Part shown: one piece after another, positions 1-10,530 of the stretch
Layout of the letters: every line of letters starts with the position of its first letter
Position numbering within the stretch: position 1 is the stretch's first letter
Origin: Adiantum capillus-veneris
Lineage: Eukaryota > Streptophyta > Polypodiopsida > Polypodiales > Pteridaceae
DNA length: 64,000 nucleotides
NCBI GenBank assembly: GCA_014529385.2
Contig: CM043971.1
Coordinates: 57,728,709 to 57,792,708 of the forward strand
Reading direction: 5' to 3'
Notes under the pieces: generated by a model
Told to the model about the DNA's origin: nothing
The model's input: only the letters and a program-made list of their open reading frames with translations
Database searches by the model: none
Translations under genes and position numbers: made by a program

Positions 1-1700
1 TGGAGTATACTGAGTAGCAAACATATGATTTCCATTAATAACATTTTTGCTATCTTTTTGCATTAAAAATAGGTCAAATTCACATGTAAAAGATAACAAT
101 ATAAATGGTCTCTCCGATTCTCACTTCAAATGTGCATCTTGTTTTTTTTTCCAATGCAAAACTCACAATGGTGAGTAGATTATATTGACAATCACAAAAA
201 ATTACAAATTCTTGCCATGCTCGTGTCGAGCCATGACATCTCTAAGAGGTCATTGATACATCAGCTAATAGGGAAGCCAGCCCATTAGCAAACGTAGGAC
301 CCTTATCTATGAGAGATAGGTATTGCAGTTCCAATTGACATGTTCCATTCATCAAAGTTCTTACATTTCCCAAAGTCTAGGATTGCCTCCCTACTTTCTT
401 GTATTATCTTTGTAGACTTGGTTGTTTCCATGGTGTTGTGGTATATACGACCGTTCCTAGTCTTCTAGACCTGTTTGAAGTAGCAAAATCTAACAATTTG
501 TGTTGCAATAAGGAGCTCTTGGATTTTATTAACCTCCCTCCCAAAAACAGATCATTTTTATAGAAGCCTATCTTCTAGGTACTATGCACCCATTTGCATA
601 CCTTTCCTGCAAGGTCGCTGATCACAGGGCATTTATTGAATACGTGTGGCAAAGCTCTTCCCCACAGTACCTTCTAGAAAAAGACCTTCATATCAAGTGG
701 CCACTGTGGGCACCATACGTTCTTGGTGACTTCCTCCCATCTTGACTCTAGCCAATTCATGCCCCAATGTTTGTTCAATGGAAAGAACCAATCCATGGAA
801 GCCATAATTGTGTGGTATACTTCTTTGGTATGAGGCTTAATGAGGTGTCTATCCTTAGGCCATCGCCATGCTTTTCACTCAAAATCAAACTCACAGCTAG
901 GTAGGCACCAGTTGTCCATCCATTCCAGGGCTCTACTGATTAGTAGTCTTTCAGTCCCATCAAGGTTGTACTAAAGACGCATTTGGTATGTTCTTTTCCA
1001 CTAATTACTACTGTAATCCCACAATTGGCCCAGACATTGGATACCTTTGTTACTAACCTTTTTAGAAGCTTCCCCCCAAAATGGGTTCAGAGAGATGCTC
1101 CCCACCTTAGAGAGCCACGAGGACCAATGAGATGCATATTTGTGACAATACCATGCAAGTTCACCCCACCCCGAAGTCTTTGATTTAATTTTTCATTTCC
1201 TAATGAGCTCGTCCGACGCACCCAAGCTTCAAGCTAGCCCACCTAGAGGCAAACAATTTGTCATGCACGTCAAGCCCTTTCCAACAACCACCTTGTGAGT
1301 AGAGCTTGTCATCTTGTGCGAGTCTCTGGCTGGCCAATGATTTGGCTTAAATACTCCAGCATCATTCGAGCCATTTCATCCTGATCTTGCATAGCATTTC
1401 CCTTCTCGTCTATGCACGACGGGATAGAGCCCCGACTTCTCTTGATTTTCAAAGTCCTAAAGAAATGTGCTTGGTTAGCGGCCTCATGCTAAAGGAAGGT
1501 CTCCCTAGATATCAACATGGCCCTCTTGACCTCCTCTAGTTGATGCTCGGACAAGTTGGCTTTAGCTTCTAGCCATCTTTTGTGATCTTCATTGGAGGCA
1601 ACCGGAAGCTTTTTTTGAAGTAAGATGATCAACCTCCGCTTCAAGTTGCTTCACTTGCTCTTTAGGTGCCCTTTTTGCCCGAGGGCCCGAGCTTTTAATC
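1..1700 (-). pseudogene. degenerate LINE-like (non-LTR) ORF2 remnant
   Basis: No long frame survives. Minus-strand translation across several frames gives stretches that resemble a plant LINE second ORF: around 1350-1560 a linker with the pattern expected between endonuclease and RT (FFRTLKIKRSRGSIPS, then a short acidic run), and around 600-860 a tryptophan-rich tail (HTIMASMDWFFPLNKHWG, then W-E-E-V, then KVFF-KVLWGK) like the region before a zf-RVT domain. Stops and frame changes are frequent and the RT core itself is not seen. It lies directly downstream of the gypsy RT fragment on the same strand, so the junction near 1700 is probably an insertion or deletion breakpoint. Assignment rests on pattern recognition; a protein search would settle it. 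Confidence 0.4.
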
Positions 1701-1705
1701 GCTTT

Positions 1706-2233
1706 CTAGAAACTTAGAGCAAAGAGGTCCCAAGCTTTACGTTCTTCAAGGCAAATATCTTTAGTGATTTTACACATAGATTTCTTTGCAATACTTCTAA
1801 ACAAAGGGTCTTCTATCCTTATTTGATGATAGCCACTTTTTAGGTCAATCCCACTGAAGTAGGTAGAGCCTTGTAGCTTATCAAACAAAGGGTCTTCTAT
1901 CCTTATTTGATGATAGCCACTTTTTAGGTCAATCCCACTAAAGTAGGTAGAGCCTCGTAGCTTATCAAACAAAGGGTCTTCTATCCTTATTTGATGATAG
2001 CCACTTTTTAGTTCAATCCTGCTGAAGTAGGTAGAGCCTTGTAGCTTATCAAACAGATCTTCTACCTGAGGCACAAGAAACTTGTTTTTGATAGTGATAT
2101 GGTTTAGTGCTCGATAGTCCACACACATACGGTATGTAACATCTTTCTTTTGCACTAAAAGGTCTAGAGAACAAAAGGGAGAGGATCTAGGCCTCACCAT
2201 CCCTTTGTCTGCCAATTCTTGTACTTGCCTCAT
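1706..2233 (-). pseudogene. Ty3/gypsy reverse transcriptase fragment with a triplicated block
   Basis: The 175-codon minus-strand frame opens with the gypsy RT N-terminal region (MRQVQELADKGMVRPRSSPF, then VDYRALNHITIKNKF). It then repeats a 28-residue block (FDKLQGSTYFS...YHQIRIEDPL) three times in frame. The frame leaves the RT family after the third copy, so the catalytic YxDD motif and everything after it are absent. The upstream protease region (2291-3060) is the same element: the intervening 57 bases also read as gypsy sequence but contain a stop. RT would copy element RNA into cDNA; this copy cannot, because the active site is missing. Confidence 0.85.
1803..2054. repeat. 84-bp x 3 tandem repeat inside RT
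   Basis: Three consecutive 84-bp units (1803-1886, 1887-1970, 1971-2054) differ by only a few substitutions. The unit length is a multiple of three, so the RT frame is kept. Confidence 0.95.
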
Positions 2234-2290
2234 GATCTCCTCTTGTTGAGCTTGGGAAACTCAGTAAGGAGGCTTGTTAGGCGATGAGAT

Positions 2291-3060
2291 TCATGGTAGA
2301 AGCTCAATTCCATGGTCATCATCCCCTTGTTTTGAAGGTAAGTCCATAGGGATATCATCAATGAAAACATCTTGGAATCCATTTAGAAAAGTAGAAAAGC
2401 CTAACTCTTCTTGATTCCTACCATTTTTATTTGATAAACCATAAGCGTCATTAGTGGATTCTTTGACAAAAATCATATACGCAAAAATTGAGCTTTTCAT
2501 TGACTTATCAAAAGCTGGTGAATTTACAAGTGGTATAGTACGACCAGACTCATTAGCATCTATATACATGTTCTTTCCTCTGTAGGTGCAGTAGATTCTC
2601 CTTTTAGGGAACTTCATGTTGGCAGCAATACGATCAAACCATGGCGCCCCTATGATAGCATCCTCATGTTGGAGAGGAGAGATTAAAAAGTCTTCTTTGT
2701 TAACATAGCTTTGGACATGACGCCTCAACTTCCCAATCAAGGGAGTAATGAAGACTTGTTGTCCCTTGAAAGTTGTGCTAGTCCTTACAATATCTCCCAT
2801 CTCAAAAGCTTGAATGCCCAGCTTGGTGGCCAACTATGTGTATATGAAGTTGTGAGTAGAGCTAGGGTCAAACAAGATGAAGGCATTATGCTCCCTTATC
2901 TTTCCCCAAGCATAGGAGAGAGATGATCTTTTGCAAAAATGAGTAGCCTCTTTTGGAGATTCAGCCATGGAAACTCTAGGAGTGTCATTGATTACATTTC
3001 TTTTGGGGTAAAAACGATAACCATGTCCTTGCTCCCCAAACTTAAATAATTTATGGTCTT
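2291..3060 (-). pseudogene. Ty3/gypsy Gag tail and retropepsin region
   Basis: The intact part (2291-2833, 180 codons) starts inside the aspartic protease and runs toward RT, with the typical IIGAPWF box and a C-terminal linker (HGIELLP). Upstream to about 3060 the minus strand still reads as the same protein: a GYRFYPKRN stretch and the protease active-site region FDPSSTHNF, where the usual D-[ST]-G triad is D-P-S. The altered triad and the stops around it suggest an inactive protease. It is followed on the same strand by the RT fragment at 1706-2233. Confidence 0.7.
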
Positions 3061-3253
3061 TACAAAAAGCCTCTAATTCTTCTTTGAGAGAGATATTCTT
3101 TTAACCTTTGTAAGATCCTTCTCCTTGGCCTTGTTGTTGTTGGTGTTGGTGTTGCCTTGGGAAGAGTTTTGAGCATGTGTAATCTCTCCACTTCTCAAGA
3201 AGCTTAGAGAAGGAGATGGAGCTCTTGCACTTTTCTCTCCACACAATGAGAGA

Positions 3254-3330
3254 ATGTGTGTGTGTGTGTGGGGGGGGGGGAGACTATACCCCCCTCTCAT
3301 TCTTGGTCCACCTCTCTCTCTCTCTCTCTA
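3254..3330. repeat. GT/G-run and CT microsatellites
   Basis: A (GT)n tract followed by a run of about ten G lies at 3254-3282, and a (CT)n tract at 3310-3330. Confidence 0.9.
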
Positions 3331-3535
3331 GTAATATTTAATTATATCATTTGAGACATGTGTCCTCTTTTTCCTCTTTGAGAGAACATGTGTCTTTTAT
3401 GCTTCTTAAGTCATTTGGTTTGAATTGAATACTTCAAGCACGTAGTCAATCAAGCATGGAAATGTTGATGCCTCTTGAGAGTTTATCTTTGAATTGAACA
3501 CTTCAATTACCTAAGTCATTTTAAGCATAAAAATC
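3284..3535. repeat. LTR-like dispersed repeat, copy 1
   Basis: This stretch matches 16502-16865 closely, from the ccccctctcat start through the CT tract, the atatttaattatatcatttg segment and the attaagtcatttggtttgaa segment. The second copy has about 105 extra bases (16613-16720). The pair brackets gypsy integrase sequence and the 11.6-kb insertion, so it may be the LTR of the gypsy remnants here; no terminal TG/CA could be fixed. Confidence 0.7.
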
Positions 3536-4399
3536 ACCTCAAGCTTTGGGCAAGGTTCTCACAACCACTTTAAGCATCTTAGCACCTCATGTGGTAGGAT
3601 TCCCACCTCGGGGTTAGCCCTATCTTGCGTAAGGTGAAAGGACTTTTTAACACTAACTTTTGGAGGTCTTTAATGAAGCTAACCCTAAGGTCTTTTAAGT
3701 TCCATTAGATGCACATTGCTCTTTGATAGACTACCTCCTTTTGGACCCCTATTGAGATGTAACCATCTCTCCTCTTAGTCCCTTGCTGAGGTAAATCTAA
3801 AAGCACTTATTTCACATTGCTCTTTGGTAGACCGTCTCCTTTTGGACCCCTATTGAGATGCAACCATTTCTCCTTTTGGTCCCCTATTGAGATAGGTGTA
3901 GAAGCACATATCTATATCTTAACTCTTGTTCCTGTTTTATCTTTCCATATTAATGATCAGTTTAATATGAGAAAATCATTTGATCAAGTTAGATATTATA
4001 TTTTATAACATTACCTCTCTCTTGAAATCATAGTCATTAGTCATTAGTCCATGTCTCTTAGCGGGTAGAGGATCCCTTTTTACCCTACGACATCATTCTA
4101 GAATAGATAACTAATCCATTTGGTGCTTGAGAGACGTAGCTGCCGTAAGCATGTTTGCTCTTTAGTCCATATGATACTTTCAAAGTAGAGTGACAAGTTC
4201 TACTTGGTGTTTGGGAGACGTCATCACCACAAACATGATCCTAAGTATGTATACTTCTTAAATTTTCTGCACAATAAAAGTAAGATAATGAGTCTTATAA
4301 GACAAAAACATTGTTCATTTAAAATGCATTTTCATTTGCCTACTCTAGTGTAGCATTGTAAGCATTGACAAGGTTCATATTATCCTTAAGCTAGGTTCC
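3536..4399. other. gypsy-flank noncoding stretch with short tandem duplications
   Basis: No gene is seen. A unit of about 100 bp beginning cacattgctctttg is duplicated at about 3713-3812 and 3813-3910, containing ccttttggacccctattgag in both. A weaker duplication with gagacgt lies near 4120-4225. Before the 4400-15965 insertion this stretch was continuous with 15966 onward. Confidence 0.6.
4395..4399. other. target-site duplication GTTCC, left copy
   Basis: GTTCC precedes the 5' LTR and is repeated exactly at 15966-15970 after the 3' LTR. Confidence 0.9.
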
Positions 4400-5360
4400 T
4401 GTTGACCACTGGGTCAACAACACAACATAACACAAGTTTCGTACCAAAGTCTTATCTTTTGCGAGCTATGAAATGCTGCAGATTATGGCTATAAACGTCA
4501 TTTGTAATGAGTAGTTATTCTAGTTTCAGAAGCCGGGGTGCAATGGCACTTCCAGATTGTAAATACAAATCCATTTGATCCTTTCAACCCCATTTTTGGT
4601 TAAACCTAAGGTAGCCTTAGTATATAAGGTACCTAGGTCATTTTGTAAAGGGGGAGACTTTAATCATAATCAAAACTTTAGCGCTGCCGTCTACTATGTG
4701 TGAGAGAGAAAGAGAGTGAGCATGAGCTTTATCCTCTAGCTACGCCCGGCTCGTTCAACACATTGGAGATCTGACTGCACCATTGCTGTAGGATCGAGGA
4801 GAGCTACGCGACAACGCCAAGCATTCCACGCGAGACAAAGCGCACACGCCGACGCATCTACGAGCTATTTGTGGCCGTAAGTGTATCAAACGATGTCTGT
4901 TTTCTACGTGCTAGTAGTCTGTAGAATCGTGGCGACATAAGCTACGCATAGGTACTCATAAATTTCAGTTTCGGGCACTTTCAAAATTCAGCTCTGTCAT
5001 CCTACGTGTTTTCCATAGATGGGTTTAGAGTGAGGGTTTTGAGTGTAGAAGCTTAGGGACAGGTGTATCCTAGTGAGGGGATGGTGTTCCTTAAGTTTCG
5101 TACGAATCTGGCATGATTAGGTGAGTTACCTTCCGTATGTGTGTATGTGGCTAGGTGGTGTAGTTGAGAGTAGTGAGGTTCTTGATTGTGGTTTAGTTGT
5201 CCTTCCTGAGTGTTGTATGTGTAGGATGGTCTCAGCCTGACAAGCTAAAGAGATTTCCTCTGTGTGCCTATCGTGTCATCTGTGTCCTCGATTGACATTA
5301 TGTTGATCTAGGTAGTGTTTGCATGCACTTCATGGGTGTGTGAGTCGCTCCCGTCCAACA
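4400..5360 (+). repeat. 5' LTR of the 11.6-kb element
   Basis: It starts TGTTGACCACTGGGTCAACA, which is itself an inverted repeat, and ends CCAACA. It aligns along its length with 14992-15965. A TATA-like tatataag at about 4620 sits in a plausible U3 position in both copies. Confidence 0.95.
4619..4628 (+). promoter_or_regulatory. putative TATA box in the 5' LTR
   Basis: The motif tatataagg is conserved in both LTRs of this element (second copy near 15211). The assignment is by sequence and position only. Confidence 0.45.
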
Positions 5361-5380
5361 TTGGCGCCGCTTCCGGGGAC
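5361..5380 (+). other. primer-binding site, tRNA-Asp type
   Basis: TTGGCGCCGCTTCCGGGGAC follows the 5' LTR immediately. From TGGCGCCG onward it is largely complementary to the 3' end of plant tRNA-Asp, the primer known for Athila-like elements, with a couple of mismatches. Confidence 0.8.
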
Positions 5381-8341
5381 ACAAGAACCTAAGTAGGTTT
5401 CCTACTAACACTCGTGCGATGGTTGCTTGATTTAGTTTCGGCTAAAGAAAGCGTTTTTCTTAAGTGGATCCGGAAGAGGATATTCTGCGATCAAGTGGAT
5501 AGCCAGGAAGCGTGTGTCTTGCCGAGGGTCTGCGACTAGATAGGTTTAGTTAGGATCTGTGGATTAGAGTAGTTGTTGGTGGTCGAGTGATTTGTGAGGT
5601 GATAAAAGCATTTACTAGTCCGTGTGTGGTAGTGAAGCGTTTTTCTACTCATAGATGGAAAACCCTATATGATTTGTAGGAGTAGCTTTAGGTAAGTGAT
5701 CCGATTCTGATCTAGAGGTATTCAGCACTGAATTATTTGCTAAAGTGCTTGATTGCATTTGAAATCACGGAAAAGTGTGCTTTTGAGGATAAAAATGCAT
5801 TAAACAAGCTTTTGTGGATATTTTTGTATGATTGACTGATGCTGTGCATATAAAAGAGCATTTGCAAGGGTTCTGTGAAGAAAACTTGTAATTCTGTAAA
5901 CATAGACATCCTACGCGTAGGATATCTCAAGGGGGTTCTGGAGACCAAATTTCAAAATTCTGACCGCACCAGTGTGTTCAGAAGGGGGGGTTTACCGTAA
6001 GTATACATTGAAACTAGAGTTTTTACCAACTCTTGACACCCAAAAGACCAAAGATGGAGTGTCAAAAACGCGAAAACAAGAAACTTAAGATTCTGAGCAC
6101 AATTTTGCATAAAAACTGGTAGGAATGCTTGAAAAGTAGTGCTCAAGACTTGGGGATGCCTGTGGATGAATTTTGCCAAAAATTTCATCAGTAGACATCC
6201 TACGCGTAGGATGTCTAGAGAGTGATTCTGGAAGCAAAAATCAAGTTTTGACATCATACCCATATTCTGCATGTTGTGTTGGACACACAAACCAAAGCTC
6301 ATGTCATTTGGACATATAGACTGAGAGTTAAGGGGATGTTACTCTTTTAGAGAAATATTTTCCCAAAAGTGGTGATTCTGAGCAATTTTGACATCCAAAA
6401 TTTGCTGTGATCACATATTCTTGTTATATGCATCAAGAAGCACCTTGGGTAGAAACAAAAGTCCATTCTGAGAAAAAAGACATCCTACGCGTAGGATGTC
6501 TATAGGGTGATCTGGTGGAAATTTTGAAATTCTGAGTTGACCAATGTGTTCAGAAGGTAGGTTTTACCCTATTTTCACATGGAAAGGGGAACTTGACCAT
6601 ATCTTGACAGGATAAGACCAAAAGACGAAAATTGCAAGACATCCTATCCAAATTGTGCCCAAGGCATAATTTTTTGAGACCAAACCATAGGGTGACTTCA
6701 TGTGCATATTATACATGATTTTTTGAGTGCATGTGAGAGTTTTCAGCTCATTTGGGTGAGAAAATTGGGTTTTAAGCAGACTTTAACGTTTTTTTTTTGA
6801 GAAAAAAAAAGGCTAGAACAGCTAGTTTTGGGGTCTTTTGACATCCAAATTAAAATCTAAGCATAGCATTGGGTTGGTGACATCAAGGGGAAGTTGTGGC
6901 TCAAGTTTGGGGCAATTCTAAGCACTTAGACATCCTACGCGTCGGATGTCTTCACCATGATTTAGCACTCCAAATCAACCTCTGAGCATACCACAACGAT
7001 CAGCACCTTAAGGAGAGTCTGTGGTTCAAATTTGGGGCAATTCTGAGCAGTTAGACATCCTACGCGTAGGATGTCTAAGGCATGATTTAGGATGCCAAAA
7101 TTCAAACTGTGGACATAGCAGGGTGTTGTATAGCCTTAGGCAAGTCTCCTAGTCAATTTTGGTCCAATTTGGAGTTGATTTGACTGGTGAATTCATCAGA
7201 ACATACATCAGTCTTTTGGAACAGATTCTTGATCATTTGACCAACCTATAGGTGTCAGAATCAAAAAGTAAAAATAACTGTGAGCTTAGCACATCAAGGG
7301 GAAGCTACAGTGCAAGTTTAAGCTAAAACAGAGCAAAAAGACATCCTACGCGTAGGATGTCTCCAGGGTCATAAAGTGGTCAAAATTCTACTATAGCCAT
7401 AAAGGGAGGTTCTAAGTGTCTCAAGGATTCCAGAATTTTTTTCAAAAGTGAATTTGGACCTTGTTTGGCCTATTTACCAAGCAAAGACAAGAATTGTCAG
7501 ACATCCTACTCTTGGAGTGCACTAGAAGCTTATGCAGCCCAAATCTTGACCTATTGGCATCCAAATTCAATTTTGAGCATACCATTGGGTTGTTGAGCAC
7601 TAGGAGAATCTTGGGATCAAGTTTGGACAAAATCTGAGCAGTTAGACATCCTACGCGTAGGATGTCTCCAACTTGATTTAGGACTCCAAACCAACCTATG
7701 AGCACACCACTGTGATCAGCACATCAAGGAGAAGCTGGGGTGAAAATTTCAAGTCATTCTGAGCAAAAAGACATCCTACACGTAGGATGTCTCAAGGCCA
7801 TTTTTAGGTCCAAATGAAATTCTGAGCATACCATTGTGTTGCTGGACTTAAGGGGAGTCTCTGGACCAAATTTTGTTAAATTCTGAGCATATAGACATCA
7901 TACGCGTAGGTTGTCTCTAGGCCAGTTTTAGGGTCCAACTGTAATTTTGACCATACAGAAGTGTTCACAGTGTCACAGAGATCCCAAATCTTCTTTTAAA
8001 ATTGAATTTGGACTCATTTTGACCATTCTAAACTGCATTTCAATGTTTTGGCCATAACTTTCACAAACGGTATCGGATCAAAAAAGTTTTTATATCAAAA
8101 CGTAGCCTGAGAGCGACTCTACAGATCTACGAAAACTATTTAGGTCAACTTTGAAAAAAACATCGTTTGAGGACTCAAAATACATCCGCAAGTTAGGGGT
8201 GTCTAAAAGAGACAATTTGCGAGAATTGTGACGAAACGGTTGCGGTTTTGGACATAGTTTCGACTTTTCCCTAACCAAAGAACTTGAACACAGTGGACTA
8301 AGTCTACTTGAACCAAGCAAAAGCTCTAAAGCCCAGAAATC
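5381..8341 (+). other. long untranslated leader of the 11.6-kb element
   Basis: No coding frame is convincing here. From 5904 the stretch is a loose array of diverged units (about 125, 145-160 or 285 bp) sharing words such as ttctgagca and accattg. Each unit carries the 24-bp palindrome annotated separately. Leaders of this length are known in Athila/Tat-type elements. Confidence 0.7.
5904..7916. repeat. array of ten 24-bp palindromes
   Basis: The unit is AGACATCCTACG followed by its exact reverse complement. Starts: 5904, 6193, 6478, 6928, 7053, 7339, 7499, 7644, 7769, 7893. The copies at 6193, 6478, 7053, 7339 and 7644 are perfect. Those at 5904, 6928 and 7769 have one change, 7893 has two, and 7499 keeps only the left half. 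Start-to-start spacing is 289, 285, 450, 125, 286, 160, 145, 125 and 124 bp. As RNA each could fold into a 10-bp stem with a self-complementary CGCG loop. Flanking sequence is much less conserved than the palindrome. Confidence 0.95.
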
Positions 8342-9364
8342 ATGTCTACCCTAGATTCAAACGCAACTTACACAAGCTTGGAGATCCCGACGATAGAGGA
8401 ATATCCTCCCACAATGGATCTTCCAAACTTGCAATTGATAAAGATCCATCTTGTTGAGAGAGTTTGGATGATTGGTCATGAGAGTGAAGGACTATATAGA
8501 TACATTGACGACAATGAGGTCAATCTTTATAGGTGCTCAGATCCATACCTAGAAGTGATAACGGATTACAAGATCTTATATGTCTATGCATACGGAGTCG
8601 ACTGTCAATCGAGATCTATAGTTGTCGACAAGTATGGACGAGAATACAGAGTTGTAGAAAGCACAAATCCACAGACTGTACTAGAAAGAGGTGGATATTT
8701 GGTCAATGAAGGACCACAAATGCCTCCACCAAACACGAGAATTCCTATAGGAATTCCAAGAAGAGAGCCACCAGGATTCCCTTCAAGAGCGATGACGAGA
8801 GAAGGATTGGGAGAGTCTCTGGTTAGACTTGTAGACAATCGACGAGTTAGACCATCCCAAGTCCAAAAATGGGTAAACATAAAATACTCCGGAGATAAAG
8901 ATCCGAGAGATCATGTAACGTCTTTTAGAAGAGTGATTAGAGCAGAGAAAGTTTCGGATTTTGCGACACAGTTTGTGAGATTCGGATTGACTCTAGAAGA
9001 TGATGCAGCTACATGGTTCGACTCGGTGGAAAAATGGGATTTTGAGACCCTAGATGAGCTGTTTGAGGAGTTTATTGAAGAATTCTCACCAAAAGGCATT
9101 CCTCACAACACGGTCTCGCAAATCCATAGATTCAAATAGAAAGAGGATGAATCAGTACGCAAAGCATCATTACGGCTCAAGAGATATGTTAAGCTCTGTC
9201 CGAGAGCGGAATTACCTACGCAAGCACGACTGATGCTGATCTTTATCCAGGGAATGAGACATGCGGGCCTTCAGAAGGATCTGCATATGATAAGGAGGAT
9301 GACGCTAAACGAGTTGATCAAAGAAGCTCTTTATCTAGTGAATAACTGTGAGGCATACAAATAA
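8342..9364 (+). pseudogene. Gag (Retrotrans_gag type), one in-frame stop
   Basis: The frame starts at the ATG at 8342 and runs to TAG at 9137-9139; the same frame continues with clear Gag sequence to TAA at 9362-9364, about 340 codons in all. The Gag core lies at residues about 175-335: VQKWVNIKYSGDKDPRDHV, then FVRFGLTLEDDAATWFDSV, then EEFIEEFSPKG, and after the stop LRLKRYVKLCPRAELPTQA. Gag would form the virus-like particle that packages element RNA. The single stop between two conserved halves implies recent decay or readthrough. The frame is preceded by the 3-kb leader and followed by frame-shifted Gag C-terminal pieces. Confidence 0.8.
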
Positions 9365-10530
9365 AAGGACTGAAAGAGTCAAGGAGATGACACATCCTCT
9401 CAGCACAGTGTTTCACAGATAAGTGAGTCCATTGCCAAGCCAATGGCACCTATTGATCAAGAAAAGCTTATCGACGACTTGGTCAAGAGGTTGATTCCTC
9501 TTGTAAGGTCTGATTCGGCAGAGCCGAAGTGGTATGAAATCGAGAGAAATGGACGAACCATATGAGGGAAGAGTGCTATTATAGCATGGAAAATGCTAGG
9601 GAGAGGTATGTACAACCTGTTTCAGAAGCACCTACTCCACCTAGATACATTACGGGGAATGCGCCAAGACCAGTAGGAGTTTTAAGGCCACACCTTGTCT
9701 TAGGAAAACAACCTCCGCTGCCAGGTGCTAGAATGCAGGTAGACATGAGATACATACCAATGATGGAATCATCAAATAAACCAACGCCAGTACCAACTAC
9801 AATGTGGTATAACAACCAAGTGAGTACTACCCTTCGGAGCAACAAAATGTGAGCGAAACACATGGAGTGGTGAGGCCGGTACAACCTCCACCTCCTGGGT
9901 TTCAATCGAGAGAAAGAAGGTATGAAATGGATGAAAGGACATTGCGATTCATTGCAAATAGCGGCTTATCTAGGTCAAAGCTTGCTTATAGCCAAGAGGA
10001 AATGCTAAAAGAATATCCTCAACCAGAGACAGATTGTCACAAAAGTCGTGACAACCACTTGGTCAAACAATGTCCTCATACGGAGATCACTGAAGTAAAT
10101 GCCTATTGTCTTGAGTGTGGCATCACTCACTTGATCCCTGATTGCCCGAAAAAACCAAACCAAATCAGGAAAATTACGACAAATGTATTAGGGATCGTTC
10201 AGCTCCCTAGTAGCTCAGAAAATGAAAATGTTGTATCAGTTCAAGTAGTTACGAGAGCACAAGCTCAAAAGAAAGGTGATGAGAATCCAGAGACAAAGAA
10301 CACGGAAAGTGACACGAGTCCAAAGACAGATGATGGACCAAATACAAACACACCTAGTCAAAAACCAAGAGCAAACGAAATAGTTGGAAAGCTAGAAAGA
10401 CTAGGATGAAAGCACGCAGGGAACGAGAGCAAAAATCCCTAGCTGAGAAGCTTACCGAAGCTGAGGATAAGATAAAAAAACATGAGGAAAAGGAGGCACC
10501 TTCTCTACATAGATGGTTAAACCTCTAGAA
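9365..10530 (+). pseudogene. Gag C-terminal region with zinc-knuckle-like motif, frameshifted
   Basis: Three short frames (to about 9555, 9562-9852 and 9849-10409) read like one proline-rich Gag tail split by frameshifts. Residues near 10030-10150 contain CHKSRDNHLVKQC and CLECGITHLIPDC. The latter is C-x2-C-x3-H-x4-C, one residue short of the usual C-x2-C-x4-H-x4-C knuckle. A short charged coiled-coil-like frame (10407-10530) bridges to the protease frame. The likely role is RNA binding in the particle. Identification of the knuckle is moderate. Confidence 0.55.

Noticed and set aside
5904-7916. CRISPR-like array
   Set aside because: Repeats are regularly spaced palindromes, but the intervals are 100-430 bp, share sequence with each other, and lie in a plant retroelement leader.
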